From Phymorhynchus buccinoides (lineage: Eukaryota; Mollusca; Gastropoda; Neogastropoda; Raphitomidae), in the NCBI GenBank assembly GCA_017654935.2, contig CM065682.1:40409466-40473465 (forward strand): a stretch of 64,000 nt of DNA, given 5' to 3'. The notes beneath the pieces are model-generated. The model was given only the letters and a program-made list of their open reading frames with translations, had not been told where the DNA came from and searched no databases. Position 1 is the stretch's first letter. Each line of letters opens with the position of its first letter. A program made the position numbers and the translations under genes. Positions 24,301-31,120 of this stretch are shown here, one piece after another.

Positions 24301-26061
24301 AAAGAAACAATACAACAATATCCATTGAATTGGAGAACAAAGAAACAATACAACAAGTTGGACTGTGATATCCATTGAATGGTGTCCATCTCTGTAGAAC
24401 AAAGAAACAATACAAGTTGGACAGTGATATCCATTGAACAGTGACCACTTCTGTAGAACAAAGAAACAATACAAGTTGGACAGTGATATCCATTGAACGG
24501 TGTCCATCTCTGTAGAACCATCAACAAGTTCTGTAGAACAAAGAAACAATTAAACAATAAAACAAGTTGGACAGTGATATCCATTGAATGGTGTCCATCT
24601 CTGATATCCATTGAACGGCGACCACCTCTGTAGAACAAAGAAACAATACAACAAGTTGGATTGTGATATCCATTGAATGGTGTCCATCTCTGTAGAACAA
24701 AGAAACAATAAAAGAAGTTGGAGCTGTGATATCCATTGTGATATCCATTCTGAAACAAAGAAACAATAAAAGAAGTTGGAGCTGTGATATCCATTGAACG
24801 GTGTCTTATCTGCAAAACAAAGAAACAATACAAGCTGGAGCTGTCATATCCATTGAACAGTGACCATCTCTGTAGAACAAAGAAACAATACAAGTTGGAG
24901 CTGTGATATCCATTGAACACTTCTGTAGAACAAAGAAACAATACAACATCATAATTGTCAGTGAAAACCAGACGGTACAGTATCAGCCTTCTTTACTCCT
25001 TTCTGTGATAGTACTTTCTGGCTTTCACCCGGCAATTATTACATATACAATTATTATATATATTGACATAAAAACAAACAAAAACACCGGTGTTGCAGGA
25101 AGATATACAATGTATATCTGGTGGGGTTGTTTTAATGGAGACGTTTAGAACAACACTCACACTTTGTATTAAGTCAACAAAAACACATGCAAAATGCATT
25201 TGGCTTAACAGTTTATTTGCAAAGTTTATCTAAAAGGCAAAGAAGTTAGAAATGATATAAGACTAAAAAGGTTTACAAACAAGTCATCTTGGCAAGGCAA
25301 GCTAAACGATTTTTCTCCTTTTTCTTTGATTTTTCTTAAGATAAAAACTATTAATCAGTATTAGCCATACACCAGAACAGTTCCTCAAATACACTGTCAA
25401 AACTTAGTTGCTTTACCTGAGACTGAGTTTAAGCATTATGCAAGAGACTGAACCCAACGAAAAGTGAAAAACAGGAAGGCTAGGGTTCCAGCTGCCACCT
25501 TGGCAGGATCAAGCCCCTTGTGGGGGTTAAAGGGTGCCCCTTGAAGCTGACAGTTTTGGGGTTTTTTAAAATAAAAATATACTTCTTTTTTTTCAAGAAT
25601 AAAACAATCCCCCCCCCCCCCCCTCTTCTACATATTTCCAGTGGAATTGCTGATCATTAAAGTATTCTCAACCATATTTCAGGATTTCCTTAAAAACAAA
25701 GACAAAATCACGATTGCTGGTTTTCCTGATGGGTGGTTTCATCCATGACTATGTAACTTTTTGTAAGTAACCATATCAAGAGTGAATTAAGCACTTTATA
25801 TATATGTATCCACATCAATCTACCTACCTGGTTTTCATAGGTGGTCTCTGGCACTCTGATGGGCACATCACTGGCCAGGACAAACAGGTAGACGCGATGA
25901 TCGTGACCCACCGCCCAGGCACACCAGTCGCTGGCCGCTAGTCTCTTCACGCGGACACCGCGTTCGTAGGTGCAGGTCAGCTGACTGATGTAGCGCTGTG
26001 AGGCACACACCGTGAACACATTGCCATTGCGGTTGCTCACCCACAGCCTTGGATCCTTCAT
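1096..26061 (-). CDS. TECPR1: TECPR1, tectonin beta-propeller repeat protein 1 (17 exons, 3' end outside window)
   Basis: Role from the family: TECPR1 binds ATG5-ATG12 and membranes, promotes autophagosome-lysosome fusion and marks damaged lysosomes. Exons read by hand, in gene order: 25828-26061, 23588-23776, 22696-22818, 20835-20957, 18643-18820, 17922-18022, 15904-16026, 13763-15053, 12717-12850, 11374-11523, 9319-9459, 8369-8508, 7375-7502, 5012-5114, 3728-3824, 2361-2497, 1096-1270. All joins keep frame and give 1189 codons. The human protein is about 1165 aa, and roughly 170 C-terminal residues are missing here. Domain order matches human: tectonin start, DysF, TECPR repeats, linker, PH, TECPR, second DysF, TECPR. 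The start ATG at 26059-26061 aligns with the human N-terminus. Weakest boundaries: the exon 11 donor (TGG|GTACAG, forced by phase) and the exon 17 donor (TTG|GTAGGT). Seven exons carry splice-site arrays, listed separately, so the exact junction used at exons 2, 4, 5, 10, 11 and 16 is ambiguous. Confidence 0.95.
1593..1792. repeat. 48-bp tandem array copied from the start of TECPR1 intron 16
   Basis: About four copies of a 48-bp unit (plus-strand core GGTTGCCATCACCCTACACA, then CATTTTGAAGA). The same core occurs once at about 2315-2343, directly beside the exon 16 donor (CAG|GTGAAG at 2355-2360). The array therefore consists of displaced copies of the first intron bases downstream of exon 16. 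Confidence 0.85.
2137..2287. mobile_element. MITE with TACCGTAT...GGACTATAAGGC inverted ends
   Basis: Left TACCGTATTGTATGGACTA, right GCGCCTTATAATCAGTAAG then ATACGGTA, which are inverted relatives of each other. About 151 bp, no coding. Related copies are at 18923-19098 and 55958-56108, with end fragments near 5143, 19243 and 22115. Confidence 0.85.
2498..3252. repeat. 92-bp tandem array carrying the TECPR1 exon 16 splice acceptor
   Basis: Eight extra copies of a 92-bp unit follow the real exon 16 edge on the plus strand, so they lie upstream of it in the gene sense. Read on the minus strand, each copy has a T/G-rich tract ending TGTGTTGAG, then GTGAGTGACTGGATGGTGG (VSDWMVD) and TTCAGCACGGCCGG, then reverts to intron-like sequence. 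Copies differ by only a few bases. Each therefore offers the acceptor plus about 12 codons of exon 16, but lacks the rest of the exon. Confidence 0.93.
3954..4223. mobile_element. TTAA-flanked MITE (piggyBac-like ends) with doubled left end
   Basis: TTAA-CCCTTTCACCGCCA at the left and TGGCGGTGAAAGGG-TTAA at the right (4220-4223). The left end occurs twice, at 3954 and 3978, exactly 24 bp apart. TTAA target duplications and CCCTTT-type ends are typical of piggyBac. There is no coding capacity (about 246 bp). Same family as 28827-29059 and 60925-61166. Confidence 0.88.
4845..4917. repeat. Perfect 18-bp inverted repeat with 37-bp loop
   Basis: AGGGGTGCCTGCCAGAAC at 4845-4862 and its exact complement at 4900-4917. 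It lies in TECPR1 intron 14, about 95 bp from the exon 14 donor, and would form a strong hairpin in the pre-mRNA. It may be the remnant of a short inverted-repeat element. Confidence 0.85.
5169..5674 (+). mobile_element. tRNA-derived SINE split by a later insertion
   Basis: A-box region GTGTAGAGTGGCACA, B-box region GAGTTCGAACCTGGG, then the family body (AACCCAGTGGCAACGAAAAA, GGTGGCGCGCCTCTGGCTGC). After GCTGGGAG (about 5485) the family sequence is interrupted by about 150 bp of unrelated AT-rich DNA, and resumes at 5641 with GAATTTCACAGACACC to ATAAAGTAC. The SINE itself lies immediately after a stub of the TATGGACTA MITE end (5143-5162). Confidence 0.88.
5745..6210. repeat. 72-bp tandem array derived from the TECPR1 exon 13 3' edge and donor
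   Basis: Six to seven copies of a 72-bp unit lie in intron 13. On the minus strand each reads GATCTACAATGTGG, then ATGCTTTCACCAGAG|GTTAGACTGCTTTC. Exon 13 itself ends GGTCTACAATGCGGG, then ACGCTTTCACCAAAG|GTAAGACTGCTTT at 7375. Similarity runs through both exon end and donor. The array sits about 1.2 kb downstream of the real donor and is more diverged than the other arrays. The copy near 6180 is closest to the exon. Confidence 0.88.
6931..6982. repeat. (CT)n microsatellite, TECPR1 intron 13
   Basis: About 25 CT units. A (CA)n stretch precedes it at 6836-6860. Confidence 0.9.
7248..7362 (+). repeat. Interspersed repeat, family Z (GAAGCAGAAGAAG tail)
   Basis: TCCGAAATCGGAATGTGTCG, GCTGTACGCAGCGGGGAGAC, ATGGCCATATGGCCTGGGAA then CGCAGAAGCAGAAGAAG. 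A second copy is at 37487-37613. A reversed piece is near 21062-21120. Confidence 0.78.
7375..8508 (-). CDS. TECPR1: TECPR1 exons 12-13: tectonin repeat between PH and second DysF
   Basis: Exon 12 (8369-8508) reads LGIVNMANLSLWQLSC and GHIFIHNPDD, ending PCDM across the splice. Exon 13 (7375-7502) reads MWGQQGGHMALIETTPCG then WALSFDHTPWVYNAGYGNAF. Human TECPR1 has the same order: a WSITCKGDIFV block, then CDQMFWRQMGGHLRMVEA and WGIGYDHTAWVYTGGYG. The joins are phase 2 (AT|G) and phase 1 (AAAG|AG into exon 14). An alternative frame through exon 12 is also open, but it loses this similarity. Confidence 0.92.
8114..8309. mobile_element. 196-bp MITE with CAGRYCTGTTTAC ends (TECPR1 intron 12)
   Basis: Left CAGATCTGTTTAC, right GTAAACAGGCCTG. 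The interior has AGAATACTACTCGAAAAGAG. It has the same length as its partner at 57092-57287. Confidence 0.82.
9319..12850 (-). CDS. TECPR1: TECPR1 exons 9-11: helical lead-in and PH domain
   Basis: Exon 9 (12717-12850) reads RDALLQQLKERNRKEITGF then SHAIEK, an amphipathic helix matching the human segment before the PH domain. Exon 10 (11374-11523 in its shortest form, residues 833-882) reads SSWVKKACMKIQWKGRGGAW and ends LTIQFKLKHKPK. Exon 11 (9319-9459) reads VIQMNMQEIRCIKMC, HHLAIYTCDKDT and ends SEAELREW, the closing PH helix. In human the PH domain binds PI4P, reportedly after ATG5-ATG12 binding. Exon 10 is followed by a 45-bp in-frame donor array and exon 11 is preceded by a 64-bp acceptor array, so the exon 10-11 junction in the middle of the PH domain is flanked by arrays on both sides. 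The exon 11 donor is weak (TGG|GTACAG) and was chosen because it is the only phase-0 option. Confidence 0.88.
9460..9720. repeat. About 64-bp tandem array carrying the TECPR1 exon 11 acceptor
   Basis: About four clear copies, with two decayed ones to about 9830. On the minus strand each has TCTCTGTGTGTCAG|GTGATTCAGATGAAC, then CAGGAGATTCGCTGCATC, that is, the pyrimidine tract, acceptor and first 14 codons (VIQMN...) of exon 11. The real exon edge is at 9459. Unit length varies between about 52 and 68 bp, depending on the CA/GT tract. Confidence 0.9.
9975..10348 (-). mobile_element. Old, diverged tRNA-derived SINE copy
   Basis: On the plus strand it shows, in the reverse order of the family, GGGCTGCTCCTACCTTGAGA, TTGTTGCCACTGGGTT, CATCTCATCCGAAAGACTTA, CAGACCGTAAGG and AAGGCGAACGTG. 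It has many substitutions compared with 44886-45285. It lies in the intron between TECPR1 exons 10 and 11, beside the 45-bp array. A further 5'-truncated piece is at about 43335-43400. Confidence 0.8.
10381..11373. repeat. 45-bp in-frame array carrying the TECPR1 exon 10 donor
   Basis: About 22 full copies plus one part copy of a 45-bp unit, nearly identical. On the minus strand the unit reads CTGACCATACAGTTCAAGCT, then CAAGCACAAACCCAAG|GTGAACATA. Each copy holds the last 12 codons of exon 10 (LTIQFKLKHKPK) plus a CCAAG|GTGAAC donor. Read through, it encodes the 15-residue repeat LTIQFKLKHKPKVNI with no stop. Variants CTG/CTC are synonymous; only the two distal copies change K to N. Long open frames in several other registers are a consequence of the repeat and are not genes. 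Confidence 0.95.
11570..11607. repeat. Poly-G run, TECPR1 intron 9
   Basis: About 35 G in near unbroken order, 47 bp upstream of the exon 10 acceptor in the gene sense (poly-C in the transcript). Confidence 0.9.
13763..15053 (-). CDS. TECPR1: TECPR1 exon 8: end of propeller 1 plus long acidic, Ser/Thr-rich linker
   Basis: This exon is 1291 bp (residues 358-787), by far the largest. It opens VFALGLDDEDKEIWFRTGVT and EPGGKTW, closing the first propeller. About 350 residues of low-complexity Ser/Thr/Glu-rich sequence follow, including the acidic run LIDEEEEKGASSD. It ends YAWGWLAVGDFMVENPSSVP, which matches the human block just before the PH domain. The matching human linker holds the ATG5-interacting region. 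I see no motif here that I can align to it with confidence, so ATG5 binding is unproven for this protein. The linker is clearly longer than in human. Codon use looks normal and the frame is open throughout. Acceptor TTTTCAG|GTG at 15053, donor AAAG|GTAAAC at 13763. Confidence 0.92.
15904..20957 (-). CDS. TECPR1: TECPR1 exons 4-7: first set of tectonin beta-propeller repeats
   Basis: Exon 4 (20835-20957, residues 183-223) ends DFLSVWAITNNGQ with donor CAG|GTAAGA. Exon 5 (18643-18820) begins VYVRTGVCRECPEG and includes ACGPTGLVWAITWDGHALVR. Exon 6 (17922-18022) reads GWEMVPYPQESTRLMQVSVG then NSVWALSRDGK. Exon 7 (15904-16026) reads VWFRQGVNGD then GWVMMVGEMIHIAVSANDQ. The VWAI...DG and VxVRxGV patterns are those of tectonin repeats, which fold as beta-propeller blades. 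Each exon boundary falls between strand pairs, as in human. Introns hold the exon 4 and exon 5 donor arrays and a CpG-rich diverged satellite at about 16.13-16.84 kb. Confidence 0.93.
16131..16845. repeat. CpG-rich diverged tandem repeat, period about 141 bp (TECPR1 intron 6)
   Basis: The motif ATAACTCCGCYGTTTCTTAA, then CCGAATCGCTTCAAATTTGC, recurs at about 16137, 16281, 16417, 16558 and 16701, with decay in the second and third copies. Between copies lie runs of the 16-mer-like GGCGTTACCGTTACTA. CpG density is far above the surrounding intron. I do not recognise the element. Confidence 0.7.
18294..18642. repeat. About 120-bp array carrying the TECPR1 exon 5 donor
   Basis: Three further copies of the exon 5 3' half (CGCCTGTGGTCCCACAGG, then CATGTGTATG|GTCAGTGTCA) plus a GAT/CAT-rich spacer lie downstream of the real donor at 18643. 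The nearest copy (about 18520-18605) is almost identical, the next (about 18390-18440) is diverged, and the last (18294-18370) more so. The gradient suggests stepwise duplication. Confidence 0.88.
18923..19098. mobile_element. MITE, TACCATAT...ACTATAA family
   Basis: Left TACCATATTCTATGGACTAT, right TATATTCCATAAAATATGGTA. It lies in TECPR1 intron 4, between the exon 4 and exon 5 regions. A partial relative follows at about 19240-19400. Confidence 0.82.
19427..19580 (+). repeat. Interspersed repeat, family Y (plus orientation)
   Basis: CTGAAGACGGAGTGTGGTTG, GCCACGTGGCGGGG, CAAGTGCTTCAGCTGTTGGG and ATGATCCCTGGAGTCTTTTA. An inverted relative lies at 30975-31120. Its first 24 bases also occur inside one unit of the exon 4 array. 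Confidence 0.8.
19712..20834. repeat. About 121-bp array carrying the TECPR1 exon 4 and its donor
   Basis: With exon 4 itself there are ten donors CAATGGCCAG or CGATGGCCAG|GTAAGA, spaced about 121 bp (first at 20835, last near 19725). Each unit repeats almost all of exon 4 (DMEVVEKSECFIDI to VWAITNNGQ) and lacks only the acceptor. Units next to the exon have TTGTTGG (N-N) and distal ones TCGTTGG (N-D). The unit at about 19880-19930 carries a 22-24 bp insert identical to sequence at 19427-19450. Confidence 0.95.
21303..21400 (+). repeat. (AAT)n plus TTATATAGCGCATAATC repeat
   Basis: An (AAT)n run followed by TGCTTATATAGCGCATAATC and TTGCTAAGTAACTCAATGCC. Relatives follow (AAT)n runs at 6644-6720 and 32400-32465 and, more diverged, at 15660-15720. 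The fixed link of a trinucleotide run with a TATATAGCGC core marks a mobile or replicating family. Confidence 0.75.
22257..22505. mobile_element. TTAA-flanked MITE, second subfamily
   Basis: TTAACCCCTTCACTGCCA at the left and GGGGCAGTGAAGGGGTTAA at the right. The interior has the palindrome ATGACGGAAATATCCGTCAT. It lies in TECPR1 intron 3, about 190 bp from exon 3. Confidence 0.87.
22696..26061 (-). CDS. TECPR1: TECPR1 exons 1-3: N-terminal tectonin strand and first DysF domain
   Basis: Exon 1 (25828-26061, residues 1-78) begins MKDPRLWVSNRNG and ends ASDVPIRVPETTYENQ, matching the human ASDVPIR...YENQ block. Exon 2 (23588-23776, residues 79-141) begins RWTPFNGYHSSN, the DysFN signature, and holds PSAHWDWEGDWFIDEN. 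Exon 3 (22696-22818, residues 142-182) holds GWQYSTNF and VVRKRKWIRFCRY, the DysFC signature. In human TECPR1 this DysF domain is reported to bind sphingomyelin exposed on damaged lysosomes; here that is inferred from homology only. Exon 3 lies between two TTAA-flanked MITEs (22257-22505 and 22929-23229). A 60-bp array of exon 2 acceptor copies sits upstream of exon 2 in the gene sense. No 5' UTR exon or promoter could be recognised above 26061. Confidence 0.93.
22929..23229. mobile_element. TTAA-flanked MITE, second subfamily, other side of TECPR1 exon 3
   Basis: TTAACCTTTTCACTGCCCC at the left and CGGCAGTGAAGGGGTTAA at the right. It shares CACGGAAATATCCGTCAT with 22257-22505 but has a longer interior (301 bp). 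It lies about 110 bp upstream of the exon 3 acceptor. Confidence 0.86.
23777..24950. repeat. About 60-bp array carrying the TECPR1 exon 2 acceptor
   Basis: About 19 copies lie upstream of exon 2 in the gene sense. On the minus strand the unit is TTGTTTCTTTGTTCTACAG|AGATGGACACCATTC and then AATGGATATCACAGCTCCAACTTG: a good polypyrimidine tract, an AG acceptor, and the first 14 codons of exon 2 (RWTPFNGYHSSNL). The typical unit is 60 bp and open in frame, so upstream acceptor use could add RWTPFNGYHSS-NLYCFFVLQ blocks. Several units are partly deleted (around 24240-24330, 24530-24610, 24730-24760). Confidence 0.95.
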
Positions 26062-26394
26062 GGCTCATAGGTAGCCTCAGTTTTTATGTGCATGATACAG
26101 CTACAGCACTAGAGCATGCTAGCTGACATCCAAGCATGTTGAGGGAAAGACTGCTGGGCCTGCCTTCTAATGAACTTCTGAAAACAGGAACAAATTTAAG
26201 AAATTTAATCAGAAGGATCTTGAAAATCATTTCATTTCAGAAGCATCAAGATCTAAATCACTTTATTTTAAAACATGGTGATGGTATTAATCATTTTGAA
26301 CACATGGTGATGGTGAAATTTTGTGATAATTTTTAAATTTTATTTTAAATTACTTACGTTAGTCCTAAAAATGTATGACAATGAAATTATGAAT

Positions 26395-27550
26395 ATTTGG
26401 ATATCGCAGGTATGTCTGTTTGCCGACAACTGCCTCCTCTACAGACCCATCACAAAGCAGTAATATCACCAAATCCTGCAGTCTGATCTAAAGGAACTGG
26501 AGAAGTGGGCGCAACCATGGGGGATGCGTGTCAACACAGAGAAATGCTACATCTTAAGCATTCGTCCCAGGTCAACTGACTTCTACACCCTAAACCAAGA
26601 GATCCTGCAGCAAGTTCCTTGCAACCTGTACCTTGGTGTAACCCTGACGGCAGTGATCACGCTAGGAATTTTGAAAACCAGTCCCATCAGCGACAATGCC
26701 CCCCAACAACCAGTGTCAAAACCAGTCCCAGGGATTAAAAAAAAAAAACCCAGTAAAAAACATAACATCAAAGCCTCTGTTAAACAATTTATCAGTCCTA
26801 GCAAATTTTATCAGTCCCTGTGACTGACAGGTCAATTTTTGTTCAGTATTTGGTTTTGCAATCAGTATTTTACTGATTATTTATTAGTAAACACGATCAC
26901 TGCCTGAAGGATGTCTTCAAATGGTTCAAGCATATTGACAGCTTAGTAAAGAAAGCGAGTTCGATGTTGGGGTTCCTCCGCCGAAATCTGCACTTTTGGA
27001 GTTTTGTCCATCTGATCTGATCTAGATCAATGCTCGAATATAGTGCCACTGTATGGGATCCATATCTGCATAAGGATATTGACAGATTGGAAAATATCCA
27101 AAGGTGTGCAGCAAGATTCATTATGCAGAACTACTCTGATCGGTCCCCTGGATGGTAAGATGCTTGAAGAACAGAGACTACCACCATTTGAAACAAGACG
27201 GAAAGACCAACGCCTGACCTTGTTCTTCAAAATAGTCCAAGGGGAGGTACCTGTTATACCAGTTCAAATGAGCAGTACTCAACACCAATGGCTGAAACAA
27301 AGAGAAAGATCATACCAAGACAGGAAGCAAACCAATATACAACAAATATAGTTTCAAGTATGGCCAGAAACAACAAGAGATGCTTTGTGGTACCAAGATC
27401 CAACATCACCATAGATCTACAGAAACTCCTTTTTTCCACGAAACACCATCGAGTGGAACAGACTGCCCAACGAAACCATCAGCCTACCGTCTGCTGGGCA
27501 GTTCAGGAAGGCTGTGTCAGATGCCTGGCACAGCCCTCACACCAACTAAA
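26395..27550 (+). pseudogene. Broken non-LTR retrotransposon (LINE) reverse transcriptase fragment
   Basis: The plus strand shows VCLFADNCLLYRPI (degenerate FADD box), LKELEKWAQPWGMRVNTEKC and LYLGVTL, then an unrelated insert of about 240 bp (26650-26890). It continues VKKASSMLGFLRRNL, MLEYSATVWDPYLHKDIDRL and NIQRCAARFIMQNYSD, and near the end DWNRLP-like IEWNRLPNETISLP. These are the palm, thumb and C-terminal blocks of a CR1/jockey-type ORF2. Frameshifts, stops and the insert show that it is dead. The 5' half is missing. Confidence 0.85.
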
Positions 27551-27864
27551 AAACCCCATTCCCCCTCCCCTTTCCTCCCCCTAATGCATGGCGCGGCATC
27601 ATGCTGAGGGCCTGATCAGTGGGATTGGCTGGCTGGGCCATATTAGTTATAGAAATAGGTTTATTTGTTGTTGCTTTTAAAAAAACTGGAGTTGCTCTCC
27701 CCAAGTTCTTCCCACCGGTGCTTATATCCAAAATTGGATTTCTACCCGTGTAACAGATCAAGATCAAAACTTTGATTCATTGGTACTAAACCGGTTGATG
27801 TTCCAGGTCTAATTTAGTGACAGGAAAAATCCCCAACATGATGCTGTGTCAGACAGGAACACCT

Positions 27865-28810
27865 AATTTATTAAACAAACAAACAAACAAAAACCTTAGG
27901 TAGATTGATAGTTGACTCTCGACTGGAATATGTCGAGTGATGTAGCTGTTACAGCCACCTCGGACAGTTTGTTCCAGTCCCTGATCGTCCTGGGAAAGAA
28001 GGAGCAACGTCTGTATTCAGTGCGGCATGGAATAACACTCAGTTGTTGGTTGTGTCCCTTTCTTTGTCGGCTTATTGCTGGTTTGATTCTGCTGTTGCTG
28101 ACTTGGACTAAGTCTTACTGGATTTTATACAGCAATGTCAGCCTTCCTGCGATGTTCCAGCATGGGCCCACCCAGACGGGCCAGCATGTCGCTCACACTT
28201 GAGGTGCTGTGGTAACAGTTGAGCATGAAGCGAGCCGCCCCGCCCTTCTCTGAACTGCTTAGATTTTATCCACAATCCTCTTTGTGTAAGGGTCCAAAAC
28301 GGAACAGGCATACTCAAGCAGGGATCTGACCAATGCCAGGTACGCTCGTACTCTCAGTTCCGTTGAGCTGACCTTTAGGTTGCAACGCAGGAACCCAAGC
28401 ATTTTGTTTGCCTTGGCAGTTATCTCTTCAACATGAGAGTCCCGGCTAATGTCCTTTTGGATGTTGATCCCCAGATATTTGACAGATGACACTGTGTCCA
28501 GGGTGTGGCCATGCAGTTGGTAGCTATGGGCCAGTGGTGTTCTACTCCTGGACACAGGCAGGACAGTGCACTTCCCTGGGTGGAATTTCATGTCCCAACT
28601 CTCCTCCCATTCTGCCAGGTGGTGGAGATCCTGTTTCAGTTGTACTTGGTCTTGCTGGGAGGTAATAGTTCTGTACATTGCGGTGTCATCGGTGAACAGT
28701 TTTGCATTTGAGGACAATCTCTCGGGCAACTCATTTATATAGACCAAGAAAAGACATGGCCCGACGACAGATCCCTGAGGCACACCTGATTTGACTGGTC
28801 TGTTTTCATA
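27865..28810 (-). pseudogene. Second broken LINE reverse transcriptase fragment, opposite strand
   Basis: On the minus strand, 28259-28810 encodes ENRPVKSGVPQGSVVGPCLF, LFTDDTAMYRTI (the FxDD catalytic box, with T in place of the usual A), WEESWDMKFHPGKC, VKYLGINIQKD and LEYACSVLDPYTKRIVDKI. It then continues after a stop with VQRRAARFMLNCYHSTSS and, in another frame, FFPRTIRDWNKLSEVAV. It belongs to the same broad CR1/jockey-like group as the fragment at 26.4 kb but is a different, better-preserved copy. It is 5' truncated at about 28810, and its 3' end lies near the AAAC-rich tail at 27870. The two fragments point at each other. Confidence 0.87.
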
Positions 28811-28826
28811 ATGAATGAATTAATCT

Positions 28827-29059
28827 TTAACCCTTTCACCGCCAATGTCGCATTTATGCACCACAATGGTTTAACACCCATGTTACTAAAACTAGAAGGC
28901 ATTAAATCAGGCCCTGTTATCCGAAGACCCTATTTTCTTAATTGTGGGAGGTAACGATAAGTCTAATGTTATACATGTCACACATGAATTCCCAACATTG
29001 CAAATAAAATTTGTTCTCTACCGAGTTCATTTTAAAATGGCTGGCGGCGAAAGGGTTAA
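28827..29059. mobile_element. TTAA-flanked MITE, same family as 3978-4223
   Basis: TTAACCCTTTCACCGCCA at the left, GGCGGCGAAAGGGTTAA at the right. The interior shares ATTTATGCACCACAATGG and the block with TATCCGAAGACCCTATT. Confidence 0.88.
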
Positions 29060-30600
29060 TTTAATGTCTTTTCACACGAATAGTGATTTACATGCAAAAC
29101 TTGAACCAATTTTTAAAAACAAATTGTTTTCATAATTCATATTTCTGTGCAGCCCTTCACTGAACTCTTTGAATAGCTACTGGTTGATATTTATATTTAG
29201 GATACCATATATATTATAATAATATTAATAATAATCTTAAATTTCATAGAATATTTCATATCCTCCCAACCCAAAAATCAACAATGAATATGATGAATGA
29301 ACATATCAAAATTATAATGCGTATGAGCAACTATAATAAATGTACAAAAAGAAGGAAGGGGACACTTGATAGGCCGCGAGGCCTAGGCTTATGAGCCAGT
29401 CCCCCACTACTACTACTAAAACACGAATGATAATCAGTGGCAATCACAATCAAGTGACAATGATTCAGTCAGTGATAATGATAATCAGATGGCACACATA
29501 ATGATAATCATACATCATACAGTATTATCGACAAGTTACTTTTAGTTAGTATTCATAGAATCATACACTGACTCAGTGACTGACCATTCAGCCCTGTGCC
29601 TGTGGCCTGTGCTGATCAGGTTCCTAATCAATCATAAGGTCTAGAATATGACGTAAATTTTCAGAACTAAAATTGAACTTTGCTCTTGCTTTTATCATGG
29701 TAATAAGGGAAGATTGTAGCAAAATTGTTTGATCTTCCTGTCATGTGACATTAGTTTCACAATCGTCTGCTGGACCTCACAGTGTTAGTAAACAACCCAC
29801 GTGAACGGAAGTGAAAGTTGTGAGCTTCGGAAAGTACGGTCGGCAATTTCCGTCCTTTTTTTTTGGTGATGCATGAAATTTTACACCCCTAAGAAAATAT
29901 TACAATTTCATTTGAATGCTCATTGTTAATTAAAATGTATACAGCATAGGGCCTAACATATTTTGAATATCTGTTAATATCTTCCAATCTAATGTTTTCC
30001 CCTGAAATATAAATACACGTTTTTTTGATGACTGACAAGAATTTCACAAAGGTATTATTTTTTCTGAGGCGATGGATACCGAAACAAGCCGGGAAAGACC
30101 GAACATAGACGGAAACTTCTTCAGGTTCATCACATGATTGAACTTCTTCAGTTGCCTCTAGGCTGAAATTGAGTTCTCTTGGAACACAAGTTCTTGACTT
30201 CCAGCCTTTACAAGGGCTTTGAGTAGGTATTCGTCTTTGTTTTGTCTTAAGAGATTATGTTTAGTGGTTGGTGAAGTGTTTTGGGAGATTGAAAGTTGAA
30301 GGCCTAACTTCATGATTCTTTTAGTTTTACTAGTTTTAGTGACACTGACTGACTCACTGACTGTTACACAGCTAGTATGCTAGTTATCTGTAGAGTGTAG
30401 CATAGTAAGAGTGTCAGTGTGTGACATATTCAGATATTGACAATGCATTCACTCAGGAAGAGGATTTGACATTGCTGGATGTCAAAAAAAATTGTTGGAG
30501 TGTGAATGTGTGTGTGTGACTGTGAGTAATCCAATCCAAATATACTTTATAAACTGTAACTATAAAGTACTTTTTATGTAACTGTGATAATAATTTACTT
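29060..30600. other. Intergenic stretch without recognisable gene
   Basis: AT-rich sequence after the MITE, with no coding signal. The BRI3 5' UTR exon and promoter should lie between here and 36.2 kb, but I cannot place them. There is no CpG-rich block. Confidence 0.5.
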
Positions 30601-30659
30601 TTTTTCTTGGCAGTGGCTATATTTACCCTCTTGTTGGAAATAAACACAGGCTATTTCTG

Positions 30660-30965
30660 TCGAGCTCCTCCCTCTCTCTCTCCCTGTCGAGCTCTGTTTC
30701 AGTTTATCTCCGTACGTATCTCTTTCTCTCAGTCTCTGTGTGCCGATAGCTCTCTTTCTGTCTCTCTCTTTGGCTTTCTCTCTCTGTTTCTCTGTCTTTC
30801 TTTCTGTGTCTGTGACACAGTCTGTCTCTCTTTCTCTCTCCATGTCTCCCTCTCTCTGTCTCTCCCCATCTTTCTCTGTGTGTGCGTGTCTCCCTTTATG
30901 TCTGTTTCCATGTCTCTTTCTAGCTCTTATTGTCTCTCTATCTGTCTGTTTTTCTTTGTGCTGAT
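30660..30965. repeat. Degenerate CT-rich tract
   Basis: About 300 bp of TCTCTCTCT/TCTGTCTC sequence in the interval upstream of BRI3. The open frames on both strands are low-complexity and unsupported. Confidence 0.8.
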
Positions 30966-30974
30966 GTTGTTGAC

Positions 30975-31120
30975 CAACCCTGGCTAAAAGACTCCAGGGA
31001 TCATCCCAACAACGGAAGCACTTGAACACTGTGGTACAAGTGCTCCAGCTATGGATGAGAAAATTACGTGTGACCTTTTTTTTTCCCCCGCCACGTGTGC
31101 AGCCACATTCCGACTTCGGG
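30975..31120 (-). repeat. Interspersed repeat, family Y (minus orientation)
   Basis: On the plus strand: AACCCTGGCTAAAAGACTCC, AGGGATCATCCCAACAACGG, AAGCACTTGAACACTGTGG and CCGCCACGTGTGCAGCCACA, the complement of 19427-19580. Confidence 0.8.

Noticed and set aside
23567..24941. Long minus-strand open frames with NGYHSSNLYCFFVLQ repeats as a separate gene
   Set aside because: They are the exon 2 acceptor array read through. Only 23588-23776 matches TECPR1.
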